Origin: Cryomorpha ignava
Lineage (GTDB): Bacteria > Bacteroidota > Bacteroidia > Flavobacteriales_D > Cryomorphaceae
Reading direction: 5' to 3'
NCBI RefSeq assembly: GCF_010686655.1
Contig: NZ_JAAGVY010000001.1
Coordinates: forward strand, 248,001-312,000
Length of the DNA: 64,000 bases
This document shows positions 1-8,074 of this stretch, piece by piece. Both the position numbers and the translations under genes were made by a program. The notes under the pieces are model-generated. The model saw nothing but the letters and a program-made list of their open reading frames with translations, had not been told where the DNA came from and made no database searches. Positions within the stretch are counted from its first letter, which is position 1. Each line of letters begins with the position of its first letter.

Positions 1-2
1 AG

Positions 3-1436
3 CAAACAGCTATGCAGAAGTATAAATTTGAAAAACCCAATTATCGAGCGAATACTGATGTAGGATTCTCTATTTATTCAGACCGTTTAAACATATATTA
101 TGAAGACCGAACGCAAATAGGAATAAATAATGACATTTTGGGAGAAATATGGGGATTTGATGAAACCAATCCTGGAGCCGGAGGTGTAAGAGGTCATTTT
201 TATTATGAAAATGGAGAGTTATTCGGTTTAGATGATGATACAGCCAATACTCAAGTTTACCGCAGTGATGGAATTGCAGTTATCAATGATTATCTAAACG
301 ATCAAGAAGAACAAAGCCTTTACTTAAATCCTGTGAATGTTGATAATCCTATATGGGGTGCCAATCCCCACCCAGCCTTTTTCATCGTCTACACTCCAAA
401 TTGCAGTCTTCCGCAGGGAGATATGCCCCGCTCTCAATCAACCTGCCGCCGCCAGTCCAGTACTACCGGCCAACCTGATTACACAGAACCCATAGAATTC
501 AGCGCCATACCCGGCTACGACCACTACGCCTGGACACCTGCCGCAGGGCTTAGCGATTCTACAATTGCAAATCCCATTTGCAATGCAGATAGCAGCGGTT
601 GGTACCGAGTCAGGATGTGGAATGATGATGAGAATGGAGCTTGCGCTCAAACAATCCCTGTTTTTCTAACGGTTGGCAAAGTGCCGCGCCCAAGAGGTCT
701 CCAGATAATAGCCAGCACCTGCCCGGCCAACACAGGCAAGATTGTTTTTGGAGGAATGGATGGAAAGGCACCTTTTCAGTACTCTGTCAATAGTGAAACT
801 AAAAACAGTTCCACTTTTGAGAATCTTTCGCCCGGATCATACAACGTTTCTGTGCAAGATGCTTTGGGGTGTAGGTGGGACAGTACGGTAGTGCTTGATG
901 TAAATCCGTTTCAAACAGCGGCTTTTACTGCAAATCCAGATTCAGGTTACTCGCCTCTTAAAGTCGTTTTTCACAACCAAAGTACCAATGCCACAAGCTT
1001 TGTCTGGCTTATGGATGGCGAGTCTTTTAGCACTTCACCTAATTATGCCGGCTATACCTTTTCCGATACGGGCACCTTTACCGTCGCACTTATTGCGTAT
1101 CGCATAGACGCCACATGTACTGATACTGCCTTTGCCACCATTCGGGTAGCAGAAGGACTGAAAATGATTATTCCCAATATCATTACACCCAATAACGATG
1201 GCCGCAACGATGCCCTCGTGGTACAAACCGGAGGCGTAGCCATTATGCGCTGGGAAGTGCGCAACCGCTGGGGAAACCTTCTTCAAAGTGGCGAAGCAAC
1301 TAACCCGCCACCGGCGCTGACTCTCTGGAGCCCTGAAGATAACCAATACCCCGATGGAGTTTATACTGTAATTATTACTGCCAGAGGAAATAGTGGGGAG
1401 GTTAAGGATTTTGGGGTGCAGGTTGTTTTGAAATAG
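3..1436 (+). CDS. CHU_C-domain secreted protein, 5' end missing
   Basis: The frame is open to the left edge, so this is the C-terminal part of a larger protein; the first ATG in view is at 12 but nothing marks it as the true start. Counting from that ATG, residues ~230-297 resemble a SprB-type repeat (GKAPFQYSVN then GSYNVSVQDALGC), ~299-378 form a PKD domain, and ~385-474 are the CHU_C (gliding motility-associated C-terminal) domain, opening with IPNIITPNNDGRND. CHU_C is known as a C-terminal signal for type IX secretion in Bacteroidota, so the product is probably exported and shown on the cell surface or released; an adhesin-like role is inference. The TAG stop is also the start of a heptamer repeat array. 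Base use is unremarkable. Confidence 0.85.
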   Translation, partial: QTAMQKYKFEKPNYRANTDVGFSIYSDRLNIYYEDRTQIGINNDILGEIWGFDETNPGAGGVRGHFYYENGELFGLDDDTANTQVYRSDGIAVINDYLNDQEEQSLYLNPVNVDNPIWGANPHPAFFIVYTPNCSLPQGDMPRSQSTCRRQSSTTGQPDYTEPIEFSAIPGYDHYAWTPAAGLSDSTIANPICNADSSGWYRVRMWNDDENGACAQTIPVFLTVGKVPRPRGLQIIASTCPANTGKIVFGGMDGKAPFQYSVNSETKNSSTFENLSPGSYNVSVQDALGCRWDSTVVLDVNPFQTAAFTANPDSGYSPLKVVFHNQSTNATSFVWLMDGESFSTSPNYAGYTFSDTGTFTVALIAYRIDATCTDTAFATIRVAEGLKMIIPNIITPNNDGRNDALVVQTGGVAIMRWEVRNRWGNLLQSGEATNPPPALTLWSPEDNQYPDGVYTVIITARGNSGEVKDFGVQVVLK

Positions 1437-1462
1437 TCTCGAGTCGCTAGTCTCTAGTCGTG
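1435..1462. repeat. Heptamer array AGTCnnn, 4 units
   Basis: Four consecutive 7-base units: AGTCTCG, AGTCGCT, AGTCTCT, AGTCGTG. Four bases are constant and three vary. The first unit overlaps the stop codon of the preceding gene (TAG at 1434-1436). Confidence 0.85.
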
Positions 1463-1514
1463 AGGGAGAATTTTGGGGAGAGAATTGTCTCGAGGGACAT
1501 TTGTCTTTAGCTCT

Positions 1515-1549
1515 AAGCCGCAAGCGGTAAGCCACAAGCTTCAAGATGA
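1515..1549. repeat. Heptamer array AAGCnnn, 5 units
   Basis: Units AAGCCGC, AAGCGGT, AAGCCAC, AAGCTTC, AAGATGA. Shares its last two and a half units exactly with the array at 1610-1644. Confidence 0.85.
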
Positions 1550-1609
1550 GCGACATCCTTGAATGAGGCCGCACGAATAGTTTTATGCTAAAGGCTGAAT
1601 TTGAGCCGA

Positions 1610-1644
1610 AAGCTATAAGCAGTAAGCCACAAGCTTCAAGATTT
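1610..1644. repeat. Heptamer array AAGCnnn, 5 units
   Basis: Units AAGCTAT, AAGCAGT, AAGCCAC, AAGCTTC, AAGATTT, in the same register as 1515-1549. Confidence 0.85.
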
Positions 1645-1858
1645 GGTTGTAATTCATATCTAAAGTTCAATAACGGAGACCTCTTCCAGCTTCAGGCTTG
1701 CAGCTATTCAAACAGCTTCAGGCTTTAAGGGAACAACAAATGGGAAACAACTGCACGGCTTCAGAATTCAAGCTCGTAGATCAATCCTACCACAGGAAGT
1801 AATGCGCATGTTACTCTTTGGCACATCTTACAGTCTTGCCTGGGGCTTATGGACTTAA

Positions 1859-1900
1859 AGCTTGCAGCTAAAAGCTTATAGCTTATAGCTTGCGGCTAGA
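1859..1900. repeat. Heptamer array AGCTnnn, inverted family, 6 units
   Basis: Units AGCTTGC, AGCTAAA, AGCTTAT, AGCTTAT, AGCTTGC, GGCTAGA. It is close to the reverse complement of the AAGCnnn arrays, so the gap holds the family in both orientations. Confidence 0.85.
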
Positions 1901-1969
1901 TTTCCTGTCTTCATTCAATTTTTTACAAGTCTTCGCGCCAAACCCTTATATTCGCAGCAAAGGAATAGA

Positions 1970-2989
1970 ATGAAAAAAATTCTCTTGACCGGCGGTGCCG
2001 GTTACATTGGGTCTCATATTGCCGTAGCGCTTGTAGATGCAGGGTTTGAACCGATTATCGTCGATAATTTTTCGAATTCTGATCGCTCTGTTATTACTGC
2101 AATTGAATCTATTGTAAACAGGAAAATCACCTTTCACGAAGCAGATTGCTGCAAATTTGACTCGATCTTAAAGATTATTAAAGAAGAAAAAACGATAGTC
2201 GGAACTATTCATTTAGCGGCATATAAAGCCGTTGGCGAATCTGTAGAACAGCCGCTGAAGTATTACGAAAACAATATTGGCGCAATGACTTCTGTTATTC
2301 GCGCTGCCAGCGAATCAGGATTGTCAAATTTTGTTTTCTCTTCCTCTTGCACCGTATATGGCACGCCCGAAATACAGCCGGTTACAGAAGAATCACCCTG
2401 GCAGGCCGCTTACAGCCCATATGGATACACCAAGCAGGTTTGTGAGCGCATTATGCATGATTTTCAAATTAGTAAGCCAAATACAAAACAAGTAAGCCTG
2501 CGTTATTTCAATCCTATTGGTGCACACCCTTCCGGTAAAATTGGCGAACTACCCCTTGGTAAACCCAATAACCTTGTGCCTTATTTGACGCAAGTTGCCG
2601 CTGGAATTCGCGAAAAGCTAACCATTTATGGCGATGACTATAACACCGCCGATGGTACTTGCGTAAGAGACTATATACACGTAGTTGATTTGGCGGCAGC
2701 CCACGTAAGCGCTTTAAGGTTTATGATGGAAAACAATACTTCACAACTATCTGTTTTCAATATCGGAACAGGATATGGTGTAAGTGTGAAAGAAATAATT
2801 GACCTATTTCAGGAAGTAAATAATATGAAGGTTAATGTTGCATACGGAGCAAGAAGAAAAGGAGATGTAGAGGCAATTTATGCCAATAGTGAGAAAGCCA
2901 ATAGAGAGCTGGGCTGGAAAGCGGAATATTCTACGAAAGACGCACTGAAACACGCCTGGAACTGGCAACAAAATTTACAGGAGAAATGA
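1970..2989 (+). CDS. galE: UDP-glucose 4-epimerase
   Basis: Interconverts UDP-glucose and UDP-galactose (cytosolic, NAD-bound; feeds surface sugar synthesis). At 339 residues it has normal GalE length. The N-terminal Rossmann motif GGAGYIGSH (about residues 8-16) binds NAD; the SDR catalytic set is visible as SSSCTVYG and the Tyr/Lys pair in YGYTK (Tyr153). The ATG at 1970 directly precedes the Rossmann strand. The last four bases overlap the start of the next gene, an outer-membrane barrel protein, so the two are co-transcribed. An epimerase for another UDP-sugar is possible, but the motifs fit GalE well. Confidence 0.93.
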   Translation: MKKILLTGGAGYIGSHIAVALVDAGFEPIIVDNFSNSDRSVITAIESIVNRKITFHEADCCKFDSILKIIKEEKTIVGTIHLAAYKAVGESVEQPLKYYENNIGAMTSVIRAASESGLSNFVFSSSCTVYGTPEIQPVTEESPWQAAYSPYGYTKQVCERIMHDFQISKPNTKQVSLRYFNPIGAHPSGKIGELPLGKPNNLVPYLTQVAAGIREKLTIYGDDYNTADGTCVRDYIHVVDLAAAHVSALRFMMENNTSQLSVFNIGTGYGVSVKEIIDLFQEVNNMKVNVAYGARRKGDVEAIYANSEKANRELGWKAEYSTKDALKHAWNWQQNLQEK

Positions 2990-3681
2990 AAAAATTTACT
3001 CTTTTAGTAGCAATCTTTTTACTCTTTACACCAACGCTATTGGCGCAAGACCAAGAAAAAAAAGAAACCGTAATTGTACGAATTCTCGACCGCCACGACG
3101 ACAAGCTTGTTTTTGAAATAACCAATGATATGTGGCTCGATTTACCGGCGGGTGTTGAGTTGCGTGGTTTTTCTCCGGGCTTTAAGGGATATTTCTATTC
3201 GGATTATACTTTTGGTGCAAATTCGAATGTGAGTTTTGCCTGGGGTTTTGGAATCAGTGCAGACAATGTTCACAGCAATGCCATATTGGTGCAAGAAGAA
3301 TTTCCAAATGGTGATTTAGGCGAGCAGGAGCTAGTAGCATACCCTGATGATTACGACTATGAGAAAAATAAATTTGTAACCACTTATTTGGAGCTTCCGG
3401 TTGAGCTCAGATATATCGCCAAAGGAAGAAGCCCATTTAAAATTGCTGCGGGTTTCAGGCTTGGATACCTTTTATCTGACCACCAAAAAATTATAGATAC
3501 AGACGGAAAGCGTAAGATTTACGACTTTAATGATGTAACAACCTGGAGATATGGTGTTTCGGCGCGAATAGGTGTCGGAAAAATTCAGGTTACAGGATTT
3601 TATTCGCTCGTATCGCTTATTGAAGGGAGCGACTCTGTTATTCCCTTTTCGGTGGGTATTGCACTAACGCCTATCAGATAA
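2986..3681 (+). CDS. Outer-membrane beta-barrel protein
   Basis: 231 residues with a Sec signal peptide ending near residue 20 (LLVAIFLLFTPTLLAQ). The mature part shows alternating hydrophobic/aromatic strands (FKGYFYSDYTF, VSFAWGFGIS, FVTTYLELPVELRYIA, IAAGFRLGYLL, WRYGVSARIGVG, IPFSVGIALTPI) typical of the PorT-like / outer-membrane protein beta-barrel class in Bacteroidota. The YLELPVELRY strand is a common mark of that class. ATGA overlap with galE makes it the second gene of an operon. Substrate or partner cannot be told from sequence. Its 3' end overlaps the convergent gene at 3674-4291 by 8 bp. Confidence 0.8.
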   Translation: MKKFTLLVAIFLLFTPTLLAQDQEKKETVIVRILDRHDDKLVFEITNDMWLDLPAGVELRGFSPGFKGYFYSDYTFGANSNVSFAWGFGISADNVHSNAILVQEEFPNGDLGEQELVAYPDDYDYEKNKFVTTYLELPVELRYIAKGRSPFKIAAGFRLGYLLSDHQKIIDTDGKRKIYDFNDVTTWRYGVSARIGVGKIQVTGFYSLVSLIEGSDSVIPFSVGIALTPIR

Positions 3682-4291
3682 AAATCCCGAAATAAACGCA
3701 AAAATACATCGTTAGAAATCCCACAGCTGCTCCGCTATAAGATTCTGAAGGTGTGTGAGCTGCGAGTATAAGTCGCGAAGTAATAACCAGCCCTCCGAGC
3801 AAAAGCAAAATAGAAAGCAAAACAATATTGCCAAAGCTATGCACCTGAAAAAGTGCAACCACAGCACCTATTAATCCAAAAATACCGGCAGCATGAGCAC
3901 TTATTTTCCATCTGAAATTGATTATGATAATCAGGAGTAAAACGGCAATATACCCCACGAGAATTGAAAAAAGAGACTCGGGCAGGGCTCCCTTTCGCAG
4001 CATATAGTAGCCCAGACCATAAAAGAAAACAGTAGAAATAAAAGGTGCATTTCGCTCTGCCCTGCTTTCCATTTTAAGAGTTCTCACCACTCCATACCAT
4101 TTAAGGAGTAAGATATTTACCGCAGGAAAAACAATTGTGCTAAAGGCTACAATCAAATAAATAATCTGCATTTGATCGGCCGAAAGGCTGCCATTAATAT
4201 ACCAATCAAACGTATAAGCTACAAATACACAGGCAAGCGGCATAAAAAGCGGGTGCAGAATAGCCGAAATTAGGTGCGCAATTTTCCGCAT
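3674..4291 (-). CDS. PAP2-like integral membrane protein
   Basis: 205 residues, about six membrane segments. The second half carries weak equivalents of the PAP2 phosphatase motifs: KISAHAAGIFG (normally SGH) and SRLILAAHTPSESYSGAAVG (normally SRxxxxxHxxxD). The histidines are in place but the SGH serine/glycine and the final Asp are replaced, so activity on lipid phosphates is uncertain. Bacteroidota commonly carry such PAP2-like proteins. It lies 4 bp downstream of rpoN on the same strand and may share its transcript. Confidence 0.65.
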   Translation of the reverse strand: MRKIAHLISAILHPLFMPLACVFVAYTFDWYINGSLSADQMQIIYLIVAFSTIVFPAVNILLLKWYGVVRTLKMESRAERNAPFISTVFFYGLGYYMLRKGALPESLFSILVGYIAVLLLIIIINFRWKISAHAAGIFGLIGAVVALFQVHSFGNIVLLSILLLLGGLVITSRLILAAHTPSESYSGAAVGFLTMYFCVYFGIFI

Positions 4292-4295
4292 ACGC

Positions 4296-5750
4296 TTAGA
4301 GTTGCTTTCTAAGTCGGGCTACAGAGATATTGAGCTGTTCGCGATATTTGGCAACTGTTCTACGCGCTATTTGATAGCCTTTATCTTTGAGTAGATTTGC
4401 GAGTTTTTCATCGGTAAGCGGTTTCTTTTTGCTCTCGCCATCAACGGCATCCTGCAGAATTTTTTTCACCTCACGGGTTGAAACCTCTTCGCCGGTATCT
4501 GTTGTGAGCGACTCACTAAAAAAGGTTTTGAGAAGAAAAGTACCATAAGGCGTTTGCACATATTTACTATTTGCCACGCGCGAAATGGTAGAAATATCTA
4601 AATGCACAATTTCGGCTATATCTTTCAAGATCATTGGCCTCAGCTTGGTTTCATCGCCCGTAATGAAATACTCTTTCTGAAACTCCATAATAGCATTCAT
4701 GGTGAGCAAAAGGGTTTGCTGTCGCTGCTTAATAGCATCAATAAACCAACGAGCAGAGTCAATTTTCTGCTTTACAAACATCACTGCTTCCTTCTGCTTC
4801 TTATCTTTTGAAGGAGCCTGCTCATAGCCTTTAATCATATGCTTGTACGAGTCGCTTATACGCAAATCAGGTGCATTTCTTCCATTAATGCTAAGCAAAA
4901 GATCCTCATCATCGGTAGTAATCACAAAATCTGGTACAACGTGCTGAATAGTTTTTGAAGAATCGCGCATGCTATTCCCGGGTTTCGGGTTTAGCTTTAC
5001 TATTTCAGAAATAGCAACTTTCAAATCTTCATTATCTACTTCCATCCGTTTGGTAATGCGGTCGTAGTGCTTTTTAGTGAAAGCTTCAAAATATTTATCC
5101 AGTATTTCAGTAGCAATTCTGACTGAAGGGTAGGTATTGTCTTTTCGCGCAAGCTGTAGCATAAGGCATTCGCGCAAGTCTCTTGCCCCTACTCCGGCAG
5201 GATCAAGGTGTTGCACAATACGAAGCGCCTCTTCGAGTTCTTCCGTAGTTGCCATAATATTTTGAGAAAACGCCAGATCATCAGAGATATTCTCGACTTC
5301 GCGACGTAAGTAGCCGTCATCATCCAGATTGCCAATAATGGTTTTGGCGAGCATTTCTTGCTGATCGGTAATATTTCGCCAGGAGAGCTGCTCTTTCAAA
5401 TGATCTCGAAAAGAAGTGCCGGAAGCAAAAGGAATAGACTTTTCGTCAGTGTCAGATCCCTTGTTGTTAATATTGAGCTTATACGCAGGAGTCTCATCGT
5501 CATCTATATAGTCAGAAAAGTCAAATTCTTCCTTTTCATCCGATTTTTCAGATTCTTCTTGGTCATCATTTTGCTCGGTCTCGTCATCCGGATCTTTCTC
5601 TGCGCCTTCATCAAGGGCGGGATTCGCCTCAAGCTCTTCCTTGATACGTTGCTCTAGCTCAATAGTAGGCACCTGAAGCAATTTCATCAACTGAATTTGC
5701 TGCGGGGATAATTTTTGAAGTAATTTTTGCTGTAAACTCTGCTTTAGCAT
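4296..5750 (-). CDS. rpoN: RNA polymerase sigma-54 factor
   Basis: 484 residues, the usual length. Domains in order: Gln/Leu-rich activator-interacting region (residues 1-48, LKQSLQQKLLQKLSPQQIQL), a strongly acidic linker (~50-85), core-binding domain (~105-290), helix-turn-helix (~370-400) and the diagnostic RpoN box ARRTVAKYR (~462-470). It directs polymerase to -24/-12 promoters and needs an AAA+ activator; none is encoded in this window. The NtrY-like kinase at 13.07 kb belongs to a class often paired with such activators, but the link is only suggestive. Confidence 0.96.
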   Translation of the reverse strand: MLKQSLQQKLLQKLSPQQIQLMKLLQVPTIELEQRIKEELEANPALDEGAEKDPDDETEQNDDQEESEKSDEKEEFDFSDYIDDDETPAYKLNINNKGSDTDEKSIPFASGTSFRDHLKEQLSWRNITDQQEMLAKTIIGNLDDDGYLRREVENISDDLAFSQNIMATTEELEEALRIVQHLDPAGVGARDLRECLMLQLARKDNTYPSVRIATEILDKYFEAFTKKHYDRITKRMEVDNEDLKVAISEIVKLNPKPGNSMRDSSKTIQHVVPDFVITTDDEDLLLSINGRNAPDLRISDSYKHMIKGYEQAPSKDKKQKEAVMFVKQKIDSARWFIDAIKQRQQTLLLTMNAIMEFQKEYFITGDETKLRPMILKDIAEIVHLDISTISRVANSKYVQTPYGTFLLKTFFSESLTTDTGEEVSTREVKKILQDAVDGESKKKPLTDEKLANLLKDKGYQIARRTVAKYREQLNISVARLRKQL

Positions 5751-5824
5751 GGTGATAAAGGTACTGAAAGATGTGAATTATGTACAACTGATAACGAGAG
5801 TGAAAGTTCGGAATTATTTTTGAG

Positions 5825-6394
5825 TTATAGCCGAACCATTATTATTCGCCAGCGATTTTTTAGCCGGTAGCGCCTGCCCTTATACAAAAAGCCTGCCCCA
5901 CTAATACCGAGAAAAACCGCCGAGAGTGGATAAACTTCTTTGTTTACAATAGGCGTATCTCCCGTATTAAACAGATTGTTGGCAGCCGAAAACAGAAAAA
6001 ACACCGGAATAACAAAAAGAGTATTCTTTGACAGCGCGTGTATTCCTTCCACTTTTGATCTGTCGGCCAGCGCCCCAACTGTGCGCAAAGGCACTTCAGC
6101 GTAGCCATTTACATAAAAAGAAGTATCCGAAAATTGTACAATTGTTCCTTTGTGAAAATCCTTTTCGTCTTTGAGTTTAAACTCTATTTCATCACCAATA
6201 TAGTATCTAATCCGCTTTTTCGTGCCCGGCTTTTCAAGAAGCAAAAACGGCTCCAAGTTGGTTTCAGCCTGACTATAGCTGTTTGTTGTCGCCAACAGAA
6301 ATACCAGAATTATTCCAGAGAGTAAAAGGGCGTATGATGTTGCATTTCGCCTACTATGGCATGCGTTTGTACGGCGAATGAAAAGGCTATTCAT
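5825..6394 (-). CDS. Envelope protein of unknown function
   Basis: 189 residues; not recognised with confidence. An N-terminal hydrophobic stretch (ALLLSGIILVFLLATTNSYS) ending in SYSQA looks like a signal peptide or anchor, preceded by an Arg-rich start. The mature part begins with a compact domain (IGDEIEFKLKDEKDFHKGTIVQFSDTS) that reads like a small beta barrel, then two further hydrophobic segments (~125-140, ~153-170). It overlaps the upstream aldehyde dehydrogenase gene by 8 bp, so the two are translationally coupled. Probably an inner-membrane or periplasmic protein. Confidence 0.6.
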   Translation of the reverse strand: MNSLFIRRTNACHSRRNATSYALLLSGIILVFLLATTNSYSQAETNLEPFLLLEKPGTKKRIRYYIGDEIEFKLKDEKDFHKGTIVQFSDTSFYVNGYAEVPLRTVGALADRSKVEGIHALSKNTLFVIPVFFLFSAANNLFNTGDTPIVNKEVYPLSAVFLGISGAGFLYKGRRYRLKNRWRIIMVRL

Positions 6395-7832
6395 ACTTAA
6401 TACAAACGTTTTTAGGTTCCGTAAAAAACTTCATTGCTTCAAAACCTCCTTCGCGACCCACTCCTGAATTTTTCACGCCTCCGAAGGGCGTTCTTAAATC
6501 TCGCTCGAGCCAGCAGTTTACCCAGACAATTCCCGCATGAATTTCACCCGCAAGTTTATGTGCGCGCTTCAAGTCGCTGGTCCAAATGGTCGATGCCAAA
6601 CCGTAAACTGTGGCATTCGCTTTTTTAAGGGCGTCTTCATCATTTTTAAACGGCTCTATGGTTACAACAGGGCCAAAAATCTCTTCCTGATTTGTGCGGC
6701 AGTTCTGGCTTAGGTTTTCAATTACAGTGGGTTCAATATAATAGCCGCCGCTTAATTCGCCGTCCATAGTTATGCTCTTTCCACCGCAAAGAATCGTTCC
6801 ACCTTCTTCTTTCGCCAAAGCGATATAGCCCAATATTTTTTCTTTGTGGCCGGCACTTACCACCGCCCCCATTTTCGTTTTATCGAGGCTGGGATCACCC
6901 ACTTTCATGGCTTTTACTTTTTCTACAAAGGCCGACTTAAATTTATCATAAATAGATTCTTCAATCAAAATACGCGACCCGCAGAGGCAAATCTGGCCTT
7001 GATTTGAAAAGGAGCTACGCAAAGTGGTGCGAAGCATATCGTCAAAATCGCAATCGGCGAAAATGAGATTTGGATTTTTCCCGCCCAGCTCAAGTGAAAG
7101 CTTTTTAAATCGGGTTCCGGCCACTTCTACAATTTTCTTTCCTGTTTCTGTTCCACCGGTAAACGATATGGCCTTAATGCCTTCTGTTCTGCACATGGCA
7201 TCGCCTGCTTTTGCGCCAAGACCGTGTACAATATTCAGCACTCCCGCAGGCAAGCCTGCCTCATGAACGGTTTTAGAAAGCAGGTATGCCGTCATTGGGG
7301 TAATTTCAGATGGCTTTGCTACGACGGTATTTCCCGCAGCGAGTGCCGGGGCTATTTTCCAGCTAAAAAGGTAGAGCGGCAAGTTCCAGGGCGATATACA
7401 TCCTACAACTCCAAGCGGCCTTCGCAGCGTATAGTTTATTCCCAGTCCTTCGGTGTAATGGCTTTCGCTGGCAAATTGTGTAGCCGCTGCCGCGAAAAAC
7501 TCAAAATTGCTTACCGCCCGCGGAATATCGACAGCGCGCGCAAGAGATATAGGTTTTCCATTGTCTTTCGATTCAGCGGCAGCGTAGGCTTCCAGATTAT
7601 CTGAAATGCCTTTGGCGATTTTCATCAAATAATGAAAACGATCAGAAGCAGACATGCCTGCCCAGGCGGGGAAAGCGGATTCAGCTGCTTGGTATGCCGC
7701 TTCTATATCGCTGGCATCACTGTCAGGTATATGGCTGTAAACCTCGCCATTAGAAGGATTATAATTGTCTATCCAGCCTTTTGATTGAGCCGGAAGGAAT
7801 GTACCATTTATGTAATTTAAGATTTGTTCCAT
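6387..7832 (-). CDS. NAD-dependent aldehyde dehydrogenase
   Basis: 481 residues from the ATG at 7832 (MEQILNYINGTF); an in-frame ATG 12 codons earlier is less likely because the family starts at this point. Oxidises an aldehyde to its acid with NAD(P). Visible motifs: NLPLYLFSWKIAPALAAGN, the ELGGKN glutamate region, and the catalytic Cys282 in GQICLCGSRI; the end FGGVKNSGVGREGG is typical. Overall closest to the 2-hydroxymuconate / 2-aminomuconate semialdehyde dehydrogenase branch used in aromatic or kynurenine breakdown, but no neighbouring pathway genes confirm a substrate. It is coupled to the small envelope gene downstream by an 8-bp overlap. Confidence 0.9.
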   Translation of the reverse strand: MEQILNYINGTFLPAQSKGWIDNYNPSNGEVYSHIPDSDASDIEAAYQAAESAFPAWAGMSASDRFHYLMKIAKGISDNLEAYAAAESKDNGKPISLARAVDIPRAVSNFEFFAAAATQFASESHYTEGLGINYTLRRPLGVVGCISPWNLPLYLFSWKIAPALAAGNTVVAKPSEITPMTAYLLSKTVHEAGLPAGVLNIVHGLGAKAGDAMCRTEGIKAISFTGGTETGKKIVEVAGTRFKKLSLELGGKNPNLIFADCDFDDMLRTTLRSSFSNQGQICLCGSRILIEESIYDKFKSAFVEKVKAMKVGDPSLDKTKMGAVVSAGHKEKILGYIALAKEEGGTILCGGKSITMDGELSGGYYIEPTVIENLSQNCRTNQEEIFGPVVTIEPFKNDEDALKKANATVYGLASTIWTSDLKRAHKLAGEIHAGIVWVNCWLERDLRTPFGGVKNSGVGREGGFEAMKFFTEPKNVCIKYE

Positions 7833-7872
7833 TTGCGGTAAATTTCGGCAATATTGCCAATATAGCAACTTT

Positions 7873-7914
7873 GATTTCAGATTTATGATTTATGATTTAT
7901 GATTTCAGATTTAC
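7873..7914. repeat. Heptamer array GATTTnn, 6 units
   Basis: Units GATTTCA, GATTTAT x3, GATTTCA, GATTTAC, just upstream of the minus-strand aldehyde dehydrogenase gene. The reverse complement of the same family recurs at 12954-12988. Confidence 0.88.
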
Positions 7915-8074
7915 TATTGGGACGCACCAAGTTCATTCTTTGGAACCTGATGATACGTTTAACTGGTTTAGAAATTCGCGAATTAGCTCACAAACGTTAA
8001 GGATAACGGGCTTTTGTTAAATTAGGTTAAGCACTCTATGCAAGCCAGTTTAGCGGACTTAACTTTGTTTCAAC

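Larger units (their letters stand above)
1437..1969. other. 533-bp gap filled with heptamer repeats
   Basis: No coding potential seen. Besides the AGTCnnn array it holds several arrays built on AAGCnnn or its complement: 1515-1549, 1610-1644, a weaker one around 1688-1720, and one in the opposite orientation at 1859-1900. The last ~70 bases hold the galE promoter region, with a TAnnTTTG-like -7 element (TATATTCG, 1947-1954). Confidence 0.75.

Noticed and set aside
1035-1670. Minus-strand 211-codon open frame over the CHU_C gene end and the repeats
   Set aside because: It is antisense to a clear secreted protein and its start lies in repeat sequence; no domain or signal is visible.
1818-1839. 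Sigma-54 promoter-like TGGCAC ... CTTGC upstream of galE
   Set aside because: The distance between the two halves is 11 bp instead of about 5, so it cannot serve as a -24/-12 promoter.
1435-1900. Possible CRISPR array
   Set aside because: Units are 7 bases with no unique spacers of 25-40 bp and no cas genes anywhere in the window.
6387-7868. Longer start for the aldehyde dehydrogenase at 7868
   Set aside because: The extra 12 residues are not typical of the family, whose N-terminus begins at MEQILNYINGTF.
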